This document shows positions 37,961-50,000 of a stretch of 64,000 nt of DNA, piece by piece (position 1 is the stretch's first letter; every line of letters starts with the position of its first letter). The stretch is from Cardiocondyla obscurior (lineage: Eukaryota; Arthropoda; Insecta; Hymenoptera; Formicidae): assembly GCF_019399895.1 (NCBI RefSeq), contig NC_091865.1, positions 3,601,001-3,665,000 of the forward strand. The letters are read 5' to 3'. A model generated the notes under the pieces. That model saw nothing but the letters and a program-made list of their open reading frames with translations, searched no databases and had not been told where the DNA came from. A program made the translations under genes and the position numbers.

Positions 37961-40471
37961 GCATGTTGCATATATGCGGCGGGTTAGACATACCGTTGAG
38001 ACATTATATTTTTGGAAGGCAACCAGCCGCGCGGAGGCTCGCGTCGGCCATAAACTTGTTTTATTTCTACATGGCGGTTTTAAAATTCCGCTTCTGGAAT
38101 AGCGGGATGGAGTGCGCTGGAAGGAGAAAATCGAAGGAACGGGATGAGTGCACGGGCGAAAAAAGACGGTTGAAGGAGGGCCGAAAGAACGCACACGGGA
38201 ATAAAAAATATATATATATGTACATTACGTTCCTCTCCTCCCCTTTCACCCCGCCTCGTAGTTGTGGATTCGTTGGAGCGTCTCATACATATGGGACCAA
38301 TTTAGTAAAATTATTCAGAAACCGGGAGATTCCAACCGTGCCCACCTATCAACCCTCAAAACGTCGTAAACGCGTATCATTGTCAAAGGATTTGAGAGAT
38401 TTCGAGAAGCAGGGAGAGAACCGCGTCGGCCTACCGAATGGGCCGGTAAAAATAGGGTATTAAGCTTCGTACAAAATGTTCTCGACATCTATATGTGGAC
38501 TATTACTCGTCACCTCTTCCATACTTTTACGCGAAGAACGATTCGTTTCTATTCGCGGCTTCTTTGTTTAAAATTCTTTAATATAACCGATACACTTGAC
38601 ACAATTTCTTATTTATTTTATATTAAAATAAAAAGCACGAGAACGGAAGAGCCACGTATCAAAAGAAGAGGCGAGCTTTGTGAATGTAAAAAATTTAGAT
38701 GTGACAATATTTGAAATATCCTTATAACTTCGTTCTCTCTTTAGATACGTTTGCAAAACATACACACACGCATGCATGCACACACACCTGCAAACTGAGT
38801 AAATAAAGCAATGTGTGAAAGGCCAGGGATCTGGGATTCCAAAAAGTAAACTAAAGAATTGAGAAGCGTCTAGGCGTGTAGGAAAAGTGAGAAGAATTGT
38901 GAGTGTGGGAAAGAAAGATGCGGGGCGTGGGGTTAGAGTGGGAAAGGACGAAACCCCCGCGGGTCACTCGTCCGACTTTGCGAAATAAAAACTCGCTTTA
39001 CGCGGAGCTTTTATTGCGGGTACGGCGTTTCTTTTGTATCCCTTTGGACATGCGCTACAGTGTCTTTCAATCGGTTCAACGAATACATAGTTCGCCAATG
39101 GTCTCGTTGGGAATACCATGCTTCCTTCTTTTTTTTGTTTTTTTTTTTCGTTTTTTTTTTATTTCGTTAACAACTATCTTCCACTTTCTACTGTATTCTT
39201 CTTTCATCTTTTATTTGTATCTCTTCCTTTAATACCCCTTACCATCTTCACTCAACAAACAAAACATCTTAAATGCCTTTTATAACGAGACTATTTACTC
39301 TGTCATAAGATCGCCGTGGATTTTTCTTATTTATATTAAAAGAAAAATTTCTAAATAGATCAAATAACGTTTTATTTTAAAATAAAATCAATTTCAATTA
39401 TCAAAAGCTGTAATTATATTTATAAGCTGTTTAGAAATTAGATTATTAGAATACTTAAATTATAAAATTAATTATCACGGTTTGTAAATAAATTCAGCAA
39501 ATGTAATACACATTATTTATTACGGTCAGTATTCAATCTGAAAGTTCTAGTCTTTTAACATTGTGCCGATAACTTTATAGAGTACTTGGCTTTGAAGAAC
39601 GTAGATATTAATTTTTCATGGTTAATTTACCGATTAATTTGTCAGGAGGAAAAGTGGTTCTTACATCGAGTTGAAGAAGCCCTGTCAAGAGCACTGATTG
39701 AAATATAGGGTAGAAAAGCCTCGGGCCGCGAACTCGAGGGTGGAATATCGAAGATCGAGAGGAGTGTGATGCGCATGATTTAAATTACTTAACGTAGTTT
39801 ACTTTAAACTCAAATTGTAGATCATCTTTCATTGACGATCTTTTGTTATCAATTTTTCATCTGTATACGTGTTTTATTATTCATTACAACGCAACTTCAT
39901 TAAATACAAGCGACACCTTAATCGTTAAACGAGTTCCTGTCAAACTTTTAATTCAAATAATTACCTATTCATAATTTTCTTAGTTATTGAAAGTCGTATT
40001 TTATATTTTTACTTAATTATTAATTAAGAAATTAATAAGTTTATATTTATTCTGGATTAAAATTTAACATAATTTTTTTTTTTTTGTCGGTTTTATGCGC
40101 GCGAGTATGTACATGCGTATATATGAACTGTGTTTGCGGCGAAATTCGCAATTAAACCGTACGTAGGCACTCTACGCACTATATGTACTCTAGACGCGAA
40201 GTGCAGGTAAAACCCGTTTGTTTTGGAAATTGCGTTAATTTGGCGAGTGCAGACGGACTGATTTCGTGAGTGACGTGGCAATCACTGCGCAATCACCGAG
40301 AACGAACGAATTGCAGAAATGGGATTGCCGCTTCTCTATATATGAATGCGACAAACGCAGGCATATCCGTTTTAACAATTGTACATGCGCGATAATGATG
40401 CACCATGATAAATGCGGTACGACCATTCTACGTCACATTCAACACCTTTCAGACTTTTAACTAATACAGTA
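37961..40471. other. Mixed non-coding stretch
   Basis: The plus frame 37963-38463 (166 codons) is one of the longest in the window. It overlaps an AT run and a purine-rich stretch, is contradicted by minus frames, and has no motif I recognise. A 30-bp alternating purine-pyrimidine tract lies at 38758-38787 and T-rich sequence at 39128-39162. The stretch 39240-40080 is AT-rich and empty. Confidence 0.5.
38758..38787. repeat. CA/GCAT alternating purine-pyrimidine tract
   Basis: Thirty bases of perfect purine-pyrimidine alternation made of ACAC repeats on both sides of GCATGCATGC. This class of sequence can adopt left-handed (Z) DNA under negative supercoiling. It may also be just a compound microsatellite. 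Confidence 0.75.
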
Positions 40472-40499
40472 TACAGGATGTTCCAAACAACGCGTCGCT
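40472..40499 (+). repeat. Dispersed repeat copy, TACAGGATGT type
   Basis: Matches 7129-7156 with only transition differences over 28 bp (TACAGGATGTTCCAAACA and so on to GTCGCT). It lies about 90 bp upstream of copy 2 of the other dispersed repeat, so both may be parts of one old element of about 150 bp. Confidence 0.5.
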
Positions 40500-40591
40500 C
40501 TTGGAAACTAAGAGTAGAAAATTAGAATCGAAATCGAAAAGTCATACATGTATATCTCCTAACGATAATATTAAAAAAAAAAAAACAATGT

Positions 40592-40617
40592 ATGTCCGAC
40601 GTTAGCCCGTTTCTACA
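40592..40617 (+). repeat. Dispersed repeat, copy 2 of 3
   Basis: Contains GACGTTAGCCCGTTTCTACA and aligns with 14297-14322 (three transitions) and 46994-47019. An A-rich run precedes it, as for copy 3. Confidence 0.5.
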
Positions 40618-43600
40618 CGATATCATTATGTTTCTTTATAATCGAAAGATCTTTCTTCTAATCTTTTTTTTTTTTTATTTTTTTCACACGAAAACTAAGC
40701 GAAATCTTTTATAATAAAGAACATGACACGAAGAAAGTATTTATTATGCGTGCAAAGTATCTATGGACAACATGTCTAGACGTAATTTATCAATAAACTC
40801 ATCAAAATTTTTTACATAATGAATCTGACGACCGTGTAGACTAGCGCAAACGTCCTGCTAATTACAAAGCCGAGTGGCAGAACAACAGCCTGTGGTAACC
40901 AGGAGTGGCAGGAGGTTACCAGAAAATTCAAAGTCTCATCCTGATAATTAATCATCTATTAATTGGCAAGAAAAGGTATGCGTCATCCTGCAAAATTACT
41001 TGATCTTGAAGAGGCGAATCTCTCGCGTACGTAAGTTAAACGGCCCTACTCATTATTTATAATTAATTAATATCCGCTCATTTGCGTATTAATTTCCACG
41101 CCCTCAATGGCCGTACGTTGAAAATAACGAATATTGTTGCACACTTTGGGATGATAAATGCGGAAACGACTATGTGAAATAGGATCGTAGTTTTGTTATG
41201 GGGACGCATGGAATTCATATTATAAGAGAAACAAAGATTTACGCTGCGTGACGATTAATTTTGTCCCCACAATGCCGCGACGCCTGCACATGTACGTAAA
41301 TTGTGACTGATTGCGTGAGAACATCTTCGAAAAGCGCAAACATATCTCCGGAAAAGAAAGAGTTTCCTTTTATTTCGAAGTCATTGCTCATTATTTTACA
41401 AATATTGGCTGAAAGAAGTCGCTTTATTCTATTCCTCCAATGTTCTCATGGAAGCAGCGTTGTACTTTAACTGCACGGACGTGTTTCACGTTGAAAGAAT
41501 CAAAGGGTAGGTAGCCTGTAGGCGGGGTTGAATCTAACCTTCTCCACACAGCAATTTACTCCGAAATCATTTACTCTCCTGCCGCCCGCGATAGAGAGAA
41601 AAAAGCCGAGCGGAGAAGGACGAAAAGAAAAGGGGTACGATAAAGGGGAGGGGGTAGGCATTCGAAAAATTGCGTCAGTAAATTTTCGTGGCAACTACCA
41701 TCATTTACCTAAACTCCGAGGAGCTATTGTGAGGTAGAGATAGAACCAACCTCGCAGAATCACGAGGACAATTGTTTTCCCACTACAGCAGTAAGCAGAA
41801 CTACTGAAGCTGTGCTAAATCGGTTCAGAGATGTACAGTAATTGTTTGCAATTATTGGCTTGCCTGGAGCCACCTTAGGATCGCTTCGATATACGCATTA
41901 TGTTGTTACCATGACTGTCTACGATTACACTCACGTCATTCCGTTGCTCTCGTTAATTTCTTCCTTTTTTTTGTTTTTCTTTTTTTTTGAAATTTATTAT
42001 AATTTTTTTTGCAGTATTATACATATTTTATATTTGATTGATATAATTAATTAATTTTTAAATTTTATTTTATTTAAAATTAATTATCAATGTGGCCGTA
42101 ACGCTGCTAGATACATAGTAAAAATTAATTTCACGCAATTGATATTTATTTATAACAATTTTTTATTTAATTTTCTAATATCTTACTAAATTCTTTTTCT
42201 GTATTTTTTTATAATTCAGTGATTTATGTTTTTACTTATTGGACGATTTGATAAAAATTGCTACTGGTAGATTATAATTTTTTTTCTTTTCCTCGCTAAA
42301 GTTATGGTATTTTAAAATTAAAAATCGATATTTGACGATTACATTTATATAAAGTGATAACAAAAAGAGGAACGGAGATGTAAAGTTAGAAAAAGCAAAT
42401 AGAAAGAAAAATGTTACGAAGTATATCTTCATTGCGCATGTAGTATGTGTTCAAATACGTGTAGTAACGAGACCCTCCATATTCATGGAGTACAATATGG
42501 TCGCACAAATTTAATTTCCAAAGCCTTGCTCGCTCATCTCTTCAAATATGGTTTTCTTCGTTCTACATTGTCTGCTTCCGTCTTCTGTAGTTCTTTTATC
42601 CTCTACGATGAATAGTAAAGTACTAATGAAAGTAATAAATACATATAACAAATAAGATAAAAATATTTTAAATATTAAGCAAATGCAGTAAGAAATAAAT
42701 GTTGAGAATATAATTTATTGCATCAACAGTGCATAAATTAACGTTATAATTTCTAATTATTAATAACATATGTGATTTTAAAATTAATCTTGCGCCAAAC
42801 TGTACAACGTAACTGAGAATAATATTCTGTAAGATAAGAACAAGCGTCGGGGATTTGTCGACTATCTAGAATCAATCCTATTACAGTAGTCAGCCACTCC
42901 AGTAAGAAGGGAGACTCACAACCTTTAGTAGCGCCAGTCTGTCGGCTGTGTCAATAGCTGATAGCATTAGCGGCACCTATTCGCAATATCATATATTAGA
43001 AGTTCCGAAGCTTTCGATTTGGGTGGGTAATAAAAGCAGGCAAATCCGAAAAGATTACGTTTATACTTGATCAGAGATATCGTTACATATAAGAGACTTA
43101 TGGTAGAATTAAGAAAATAATAAAGAGGTGTTGAAAGAAAAAGAAAAAAAAAAAGAAAAAAGATGATCTGATTATGAGATCAAATATATTATATCTATTC
43201 AAAGAAGTACATTTCATTGTAAATAAGTAATTCGAACTAATAAGATATCGCACGTTCGGTAAAGTATTTCTTTAAAAAAAAAAAAGGAAATCTACAATTC
43301 ATTAAATAAATGGTCAAAGTTGTATGTTGATTAATTTACGAATATACTGCACAGCTCGGGAATTGCGAAGTCAGTCACGCGAACTATGACCGATGTTTGC
43401 GATCGATTTTTTATGTATATGCATTTTGCGTGGAAAAAAAAAAATTCCGGAAGACTACTGTAATAAACGTGGAATTCAAATATTGAAATAAAAGCAGTTG
43501 AATTAATATTCAATATTATGCTTGGTGGATGCTTTTTAAAGCTGCCTACGCACACCGGTGATATTACGTGTTTGAAACGGAAGAGCAAGAAGCAGCTATT

Positions 43601-44270
43601 AAAGGTATCCAGCCACTTTTTACCAGCGGAAATTGAACATTTCTCGATACGCGAATATTCGAAGAGCGCGATCCAATCGCGGAAAACCGAGGTTTCCGGT
43701 CTTCGACGCTGGCCGGGGGCGACGATATTTTTCCATCGCGAGCTGCCGACCCCTCTAAGCGAACCATGGCGCGGAAAATATCCAATTTGGTACACCGATT
43801 CCACGGCTTAACCGTTCGGACGTGGCCGAAGGCTGTTTTCTCGCAAACGTCATAGCTGGTCACTATAAATATGCCCGAAATAGTGATAGATATATGCAAA
43901 ATCATATTCCCCTTGAATTTCCGAAAGATATTTCGCAACTACGTATTTATGTGCAGCGTATTTTAATAATTTCATAATAATTTGAAATCAAATAATGCGA
44001 TATCGATGCATCGCGTATACAAAATATTTTTCGTGTATTATAAAACACAAAATGTTTATTAGTATAATTGCTGGTATTTCCAATAGAAATCTAACCATTT
44101 TATATACTTTTTTTAATTCAATAATCAGAATGAGCATTGAATGCACGAGCTTCAATGTGCACCGCGATACATTCATGCAGAACAAACTTTGGAAACAGAA
44201 ACGATTCTCCGTAGTAAAATTACGTATTTTGCCAAATGGTAAATACAATAGCGAAATTGTTTTTTAAAGC
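40618..44270. other. AT-rich non-coding stretch
   Basis: No gene is supported. Overlapping frames at 43331-43938 on both strands (up to 157 codons) and at 43988-44267 on both strands show no domain. Mutual overlap on opposite strands argues against them. The stretch 41960-42830 is AT-rich and empty. Confidence 0.5.
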
Positions 44271-45769
44271 ATTGTTTCCGCGTATCTCGCAAGCCATTTA
44301 TATTTTCGTGGCGAAAAAGTTTATTGTTTTTTTTTCTTTTTTTATTTGCTGTACAGTGAATTTCAATATACAGTAATCAGCATACAACAATGCAAACTTA
44401 ATTTATAGGTGTGTTATTTAAAATTAATTTTATTAATTTATTTGTTATGCATTATATAATTTCTACGTTAATATTTAATTTATGATTTATCATTACCTCT
44501 TTATTTTTCTTTTTCGTTTTTTTAATTTTTTAATTTAAACAAAAATAATTTTTATTATAATAAAAAAAAAAACATAAAAAAATAATACAATTTATTTGAC
44601 AAAAGATAGAAAGAATTAAATATTTATAAATGTTATTTTAAGCTAACTATGACGCGAGATATATTGCGCAAAGTCGATATCTCGAAGGATTGTCCCTGTT
44701 AATGTATGAAAACTGCGATGGATTCCGGCATCGTGTTGCAGGCATACTTAATGATATCGTGAAAGCTGCTCTTTACCGGTTCCAGTTCGCTAGCCGCCCA
44801 CGATAATAGAATTCAGCTCCATAATCTTGTGCTTTACGAGTGCCGTCGGAGGCAAAGATGGCAGGCGAAACGAGGGATCTGGTAAGGAGGAGAATGAGAC
44901 AAGAAGGAACGAAAGACGCGTGAAAAAACAAAGGGCGAGCGATGGGCAAGGGGCTGCGGAAAGACGATGGTAGAGAAGCTTGTTTTCTTGGGAGATAAAA
45001 ATGTTAATTTAAAAATAAGGCGCTAGTTGGGATTAATAGGGTAATAAAAAGACTCGTTCCCCGAGAGCATTTTTCTTCCTCTCCTCTTCTACTACGTTTC
45101 CGTCTACCGCCTGTCTCCGGCTGCGAAATAGGATAATTTAGTATTATTGCAAATTAGGGAGCCAGAATGCCACGTTGTTTGCGAATAATAAAGGTCGTCC
45201 CGCGGGACGTCGGAAATCGGATGAAGAAGATCAAGTTACTTTCAAGGGGCTGCCTTAGATGTCGAGCGATGATCAATGCTATGATATCAGCAAGAGGACA
45301 CTCGGCGAAACTTTGATAAAGTCGGATATATGACGTTATGTACCTACATGTCCATGTATACTATTTGTTATTTTTCCCCTTTAATCAATTTAATATTAAT
45401 TATACGTTACACTTTTGTCCGACAGACGGAATAAATCTTTTCATTACACAAATGAGATTAATATTTGCATGTAATGGAAAATAGTAAGAGCGAGTGAGCA
45501 TAGAACTATTTTATTTCGCAAGTTCTTGATTTTTTTTATTTAAAGAGAAATATTTTTATATGAATGTACCGTATGGGTTTCTCATTAACCAATTCTGTGT
45601 GAAAAAGAATTATATAGCGATGTATACTTGTTTAAAAGTTTGCGCGAGAAACTTTTTTAACGAGAAATTCGCGGCTTAGCTTGGAAATATCGGCACTACA
45701 ACATGATCTTATTTTGCCTATTGCGAGAACGCGTTATTGAGGTCTCAGGTGGATTTTTATATTTCGTTC
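44271..45769. other. Mixed non-coding stretch
   Basis: AT-rich to about 44660. A GC-richer patch at 44690-44990 contains an ATG in good context (CAAAGATGG, ATG at 44858) followed after eight codons by CTG and GTAAGG, a donor-like sequence. In the unspliced frame it stops after 21 codons. A 14-bp palindrome, CGTCCCGCGGGACG, lies at 45196-45209. No gene is supported. Confidence 0.45.
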
Positions 45770-45894
45770 GTAGCCGGGCGAGAAAAGTTGTAACAACCCT
45801 AGCTCTCGAGGGAGCGCAGGACACGAGTCCACGGAAAGTGACTTCTTGGTCCCGATGCCACCGCGCGGTACGGAAAGTATAGCGCGAGAGGTAC

Positions 45895-46580
45895 AAGAGC
45901 AGGTAGGTGACGTCGCAAAAACGGCAGGCGAAAAAGCACGGACGAAGAAAAAGGAAAAGGTGACGGTGAAGAAGAACAGTTCTCCGGATAGGGACAGTGA
46001 GGAACTTGAAATGCAGTTTTCGCTTGTACTTCGAGCGTGGGAGCATTCTTATCCCTAGGTTGCCGAAGCAGGAGGGTAGCCTCGGTTCTGTCGGCGGGGT
46101 TAACTTTTAGTGCCCCTTGTCTCGTGTAATAGAGAAAAGTAGTGGATAGATATCTACACCGACGACTCACTTTCTCTTCCCTCCTTCCTCCTTCTCTTCT
46201 CTCATCTGATGCTCAGATGCTGCGACAAAGTATAGGCACCGCTATAGCGATACGTGGCAGCAGGGGTAGCATTTTCGTGCTTTCGAGAAAAGCGAGCCAC
46301 GAGCTGTTTGCTATTCAGGCCGCGATCGGTGCTATCTGTTTATTCCGAAACAAGCGCATCTCACGGAACAGTCTGCCTCCCCTTTCTCTACGCTCGCTCT
46401 TTCCCGATCCGATACGGCGTATCCTCTCTGTGCCGCTTTTTCGTACCTGTCTTTATCTATCTATCCGCCTCTATGTCTCTTTATTTCCGTTTACCTGTCT
46501 CACTTTGCTGGCCGCCGTATCTCTCTTCCCGCAACGCCCCGCGCTTGCATGCCTGCCTACGTTTCTCTTTTATAAAATTG
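45895..46580. repeat. Purine-rich block followed by pyrimidine-rich block
   Basis: On the plus strand, about 45895-46000 is purine-rich and 46160-46580 is pyrimidine-rich (CTCT, TTCC words), the same order as at 32.44-32.90 kb. The frames 45846-46058 (+, Lys/Glu-rich, 70 codons) and 46142-46670 (+, up to 164 codons, Ser/Leu/Arg-rich) follow from this composition. I do not accept them as genes. Confidence 0.5.
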
Positions 46581-46784
46581 ATCGCACCGACGAAACCGAA
46601 GAAACACGTAGTATGGGGCGTAACACGAGAATATAGGGTGGGCAAGCACGGAAATGTCGACCGGCTGTGACAGCAGATGGGTGTCGCCGAGCACCGGTCT
46701 GACCAGACATCGATACTCACCACTTTGACACTCGATCGGGGAATCCCTCGAGACTGTTTGAATCACGTGATTCGTATAGTATGG

Positions 46785-46803
46785 TAAATATATATATATA
46801 TAT
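46785..46803. repeat. (TA)n microsatellite
   Basis: About 19 bp of TA dinucleotides. Confidence 0.85.
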
Positions 46804-46993
46804 CTTTTCGTAAATGTGATGCGTTAAATCTGTAATATTAAAAATGTATATCGCTATTATATACTAAACATTATTATTACTAGCTAAAACTCCGTTTTAT
46901 CTTAACTATTTTTATTTTTTTTATTTTTTTTTTATTTAAAATCTAGTATTTTGGATTTGCTTGCGGCAGTATTAAAAAAAAAAAAGAAACATT

Positions 46994-47019
46994 ACGTCCA
47001 ACGTTAATCCGTTTCTAAT
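46994..47019 (+). repeat. Dispersed repeat, copy 3 of 3
   Basis: Contains CCAACGTTAATCCGTTTCTA and aligns with 14297-14322 and 40592-40617. An A-rich run lies just upstream, as at copy 2. Confidence 0.4.
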
Positions 47020-47468
47020 ATATCTAAGTTAAACTAATAAAAACATAAAAAATGACATAATATATGATAGAAAAGTAATATATACGATTTAGAAAGAAAA
47101 AAGGGAAATCTTTGAAATGTATATAAGACTGCCTTTGTGTTTCTTTCCTCGATTTTCTGTATCGATGATATATATCCGTCTTTGCGGACGTTTCTCATGC
47201 GCGCTCGAAAGAAAAACATGAAAAATATAAAAATACGAAACGTACGAATGGCCAGTCGGTAGTTTTTACAGACCGGGCATCGAAACCTAACTATCGAAAG
47301 ACGGAAGGAGCTAAACTTGTCCATTGAACTTGTAAGAAGCCACTGGAAGGCCACGCACGTGACTGGAAAGCTAAGCGCGCGCAGTGAAACTATTGTCCGC
47401 GTCCTACAAAGCTGCACAGAAGTGATGAGAGTACGAAACGCGGAATAGAAAGAGAGGAAAATGGTTGA

Positions 47469-47489
47469 GGGAGAGAGAGAGAGAGAGAG
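47469..47489. repeat. (GA)n microsatellite
   Basis: A GA dinucleotide run of about 21 bp, followed by a purine-rich stretch to about 47525. It gives rise to a spurious 173-codon Ser/Leu-rich minus frame (47034-47555). Confidence 0.85.
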
Positions 47490-47525
47490 TGAAGAAGGAA
47501 GAAGGTAGAGAGAGAGCGAGAGAGA

Positions 47526-49589
47526 AATTCGCTTCCTGGCGGACAGAGAGCTCACGTTCTGATTAAATTCTCAGGGAATTTAGGTGATTCCAAGTAGATT
47601 CGATTGAAGGCATTTCATAGACGAACAGTCACGAATAAGGGGCAATAAAGGTGCGTTTGTCAGGGGAAAATATCTGAGCTTAACACTCTGTAGCATCGCT
47701 CCGTATCCGTTTAACAGAAATTTCCAGCATACCGCGAATACTCGCAGGCTTGTTTTCGCGAAGCTGTAATTACAAGTTTTTAAATTAGAATTTTACATTT
47801 TTACAAGTCAAGTAATAACTTTACGGCGAAGAAACTTACTCCGATTATACAGCAGTGGTAGGACTTTAATACGTTTTTTTTGTTTTATGTGACAAACGAC
47901 AAAATGTTATAAATAATTTTGTTCTTACTATTTTTAACAAAAACCAGCAATTGTTTCGATATTTTTATTTTTTTTTTATTTTTATTTATTTTTTTTTTAA
48001 TTACAACTTTTAAATTTAGACGGATTTTAGACTGCCGTACAAATCTGTCAAAATGGTTAAAAAATGACCGAGATATATGTTCACACGGGCATTTTACGCA
48101 AGTCAGTGATCACGTTCATGCCTATCAACCTATGGAAAAAGAATCGTTTTCTTTATCACTCCCGATGGACTATCGCGATGACAGGTTATAGAATAAAAAT
48201 GGTCGGCCCAACGGCCACGCGGGAATGAACAAATAGCTGACATTCAAACCGGGAGAACGTAGAAAACTAAATCAATGGACGAACCGAACTTGAATACACC
48301 CAGGATCGGAACTGAGCGCTACGCTTTCACGCAAGGAAAATCCGCGTGTACGAAACAATCGATGCCGCCCGCCGTGAATCATGCGAATGGTTCTAACGAT
48401 GACGCGAATGTAAAAAGGTCACGTCAGTCCGTTGACGGTTTGAAAGGGATGTGAAATATGGGCTTCAAAGAAACCGCCGGCTGCGGGGAGAGCGCGGTTT
48501 GCGCCGTTTATTTTAATAAACTTTACTTTCCTCCCCTTTTTTTCTTTTTTCAAAAAAAAAAGAAAAAGAAAAAAAAAAGATCTCGGTATAACAAAAATTC
48601 CGGCCGAATCCGAAGCCATCGTATACTTCGTGTTTGTCAGGAATCTGTCGGAAAGATAAACAGGTGCAAAAAATCTGACACTAATATTCGTGCTTGCGCC
48701 GTAATTGGATATTGCTTGGCTGAACTAGAATTTTAATTTCGCTAACTCGCGTCGGATCGATACTGCCGTACTCCCCCTCGGTCCAGCGAATTGCGGAATC
48801 CCGAGGGAATTATTGTTCGTACTGCGAACTTTGGAATATTTAATCCTAATTTACGCAAGAAAAGTTTTGAGAAAAATGAGGCGACTAGAAGAATATTCAC
48901 ACGCTGCTCTCTATTTTCACTCTCGTTCCTCTTTCATTTTCACGTTTTTCGGTATCATTTTGTTTCCTATTCGCGCACTATGAGATCCCCTATTCTCCAT
49001 CAAATACCTTCATTTTTTTGCTCTTACGTCATTCTCTGCCAGCGAAGTGAGTTCCGCGTGAAAGCTAAAATATGCTGACTTTTACAGACCGATGCAAGGG
49101 CAGACGAGAAAATGAAGGGCGTGAAGGGACTAGACCACAAAGGCTGCGGTCGGCTCGATTTTACTGGCAGACGTGTCCTCGGCAATTATCGAACTTTTAA
49201 AAGTCCGAAAGGGCTTCGTTGCATGTTACCTAGACACGTTTATTATAAAAGTATCGATGTTTAATACTGTTGTTCGCACACGCAAATAACATTGCAATTA
49301 GGCATCTGGTTTATTCACATATAATTAAACCATAACATATTAAAAATATTTAATTAATTGTTTCGAGTCGGGCAAAAATTTTGAAATCAGAACGAAATTA
49401 TAATCAGCAGTAAAGGGAATAGTATAATTTAAATTAACACTAATCTTTTTTTTTTTTTTTTTTCCTCAGATATTTACGAACAGTTCGAGTTTTTAAAAAC
49501 TTGTGAAAAAGCACTTCAATCGAATAACGTTGTGCCTTTTTGGAAATTCAAGTAGGATTCTCATTATAGACCTGTCGTTCTAATGTATC
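47526..49589. other. AT-rich non-coding stretch
   Basis: No gene is supported. T-rich runs lie at 47960-48000 and 49446-49463, and an A-rich run at 48551-48579. The frames at 48458-48736 and 48791-49078 (+) are unremarkable. Confidence 0.55.
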
Positions 49590-50000
49590 TTACGTACCGT
49601 TACTAATTCGCCTGCCGCGGCGAATCTAAGCGCGAAATTCCACGCTTGAGTAGGTAGACAGAAATATATACATGTGCGACGGAATGCACGTCCCTAGTTT
49701 GCAAACTAATCGGCAATTCTCTCTTCCGAGTGTTATATGCATGGGCGTGGGTTGAAGCGGTATGGACGGTTGGCCCCGGGCGAGATGCATGCATATTTGG
49801 CAGCCGGGGCAGACTTGTACTCCGATATACCTTGTACCAGTAACGGTTCGGTAACGGCTCTGATATGCAAATATATTCATTACGTACCTCGGCCATATCC
49901 CCTTTAACCTCCGACTCCTCCGCGATGGCCAAAAACCTCGGCGGTAAAGGCGCAATCGTGTCGGCCGAGAGCAAAAAGACACACCCACCCCACATATATT
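49590..50000. other. GC-richer patch with possible minus-strand exon end
   Basis: On the minus strand a frame runs through this patch (49603-50064, 153 codons). At 49888 it reads GATATGGCCGAG followed by GTACGTAATG, a strong donor-like sequence. The part before the donor would encode a segment ending EESEVKGDMAE. No convincing acceptor was found upstream on that strand, and two other frames overlap. This is a weak exon candidate only. Confidence 0.2.

Noticed and set aside
37963..38463. 166-codon plus-strand frame
   Set aside because: It crosses an AT run and purine-rich sequence, is overlapped by minus frames, and has no motif.
45846..46058. 70-codon Lys/Glu-rich frame
   Set aside because: Its composition follows from the purine-rich strand. 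A longer frame runs on the opposite strand and no homologue is recognised.
46142..46670. Plus-strand frames of 164 and 138 codons
   Set aside because: They overlap in two frames of the same pyrimidine-rich sequence, which lacks stops because of its composition.
47034..47555. 173-codon minus-strand frame
   Set aside because: Its N-terminal third is Ser/Leu repeat from a GA microsatellite and purine tract. The rest has no recognisable domain.
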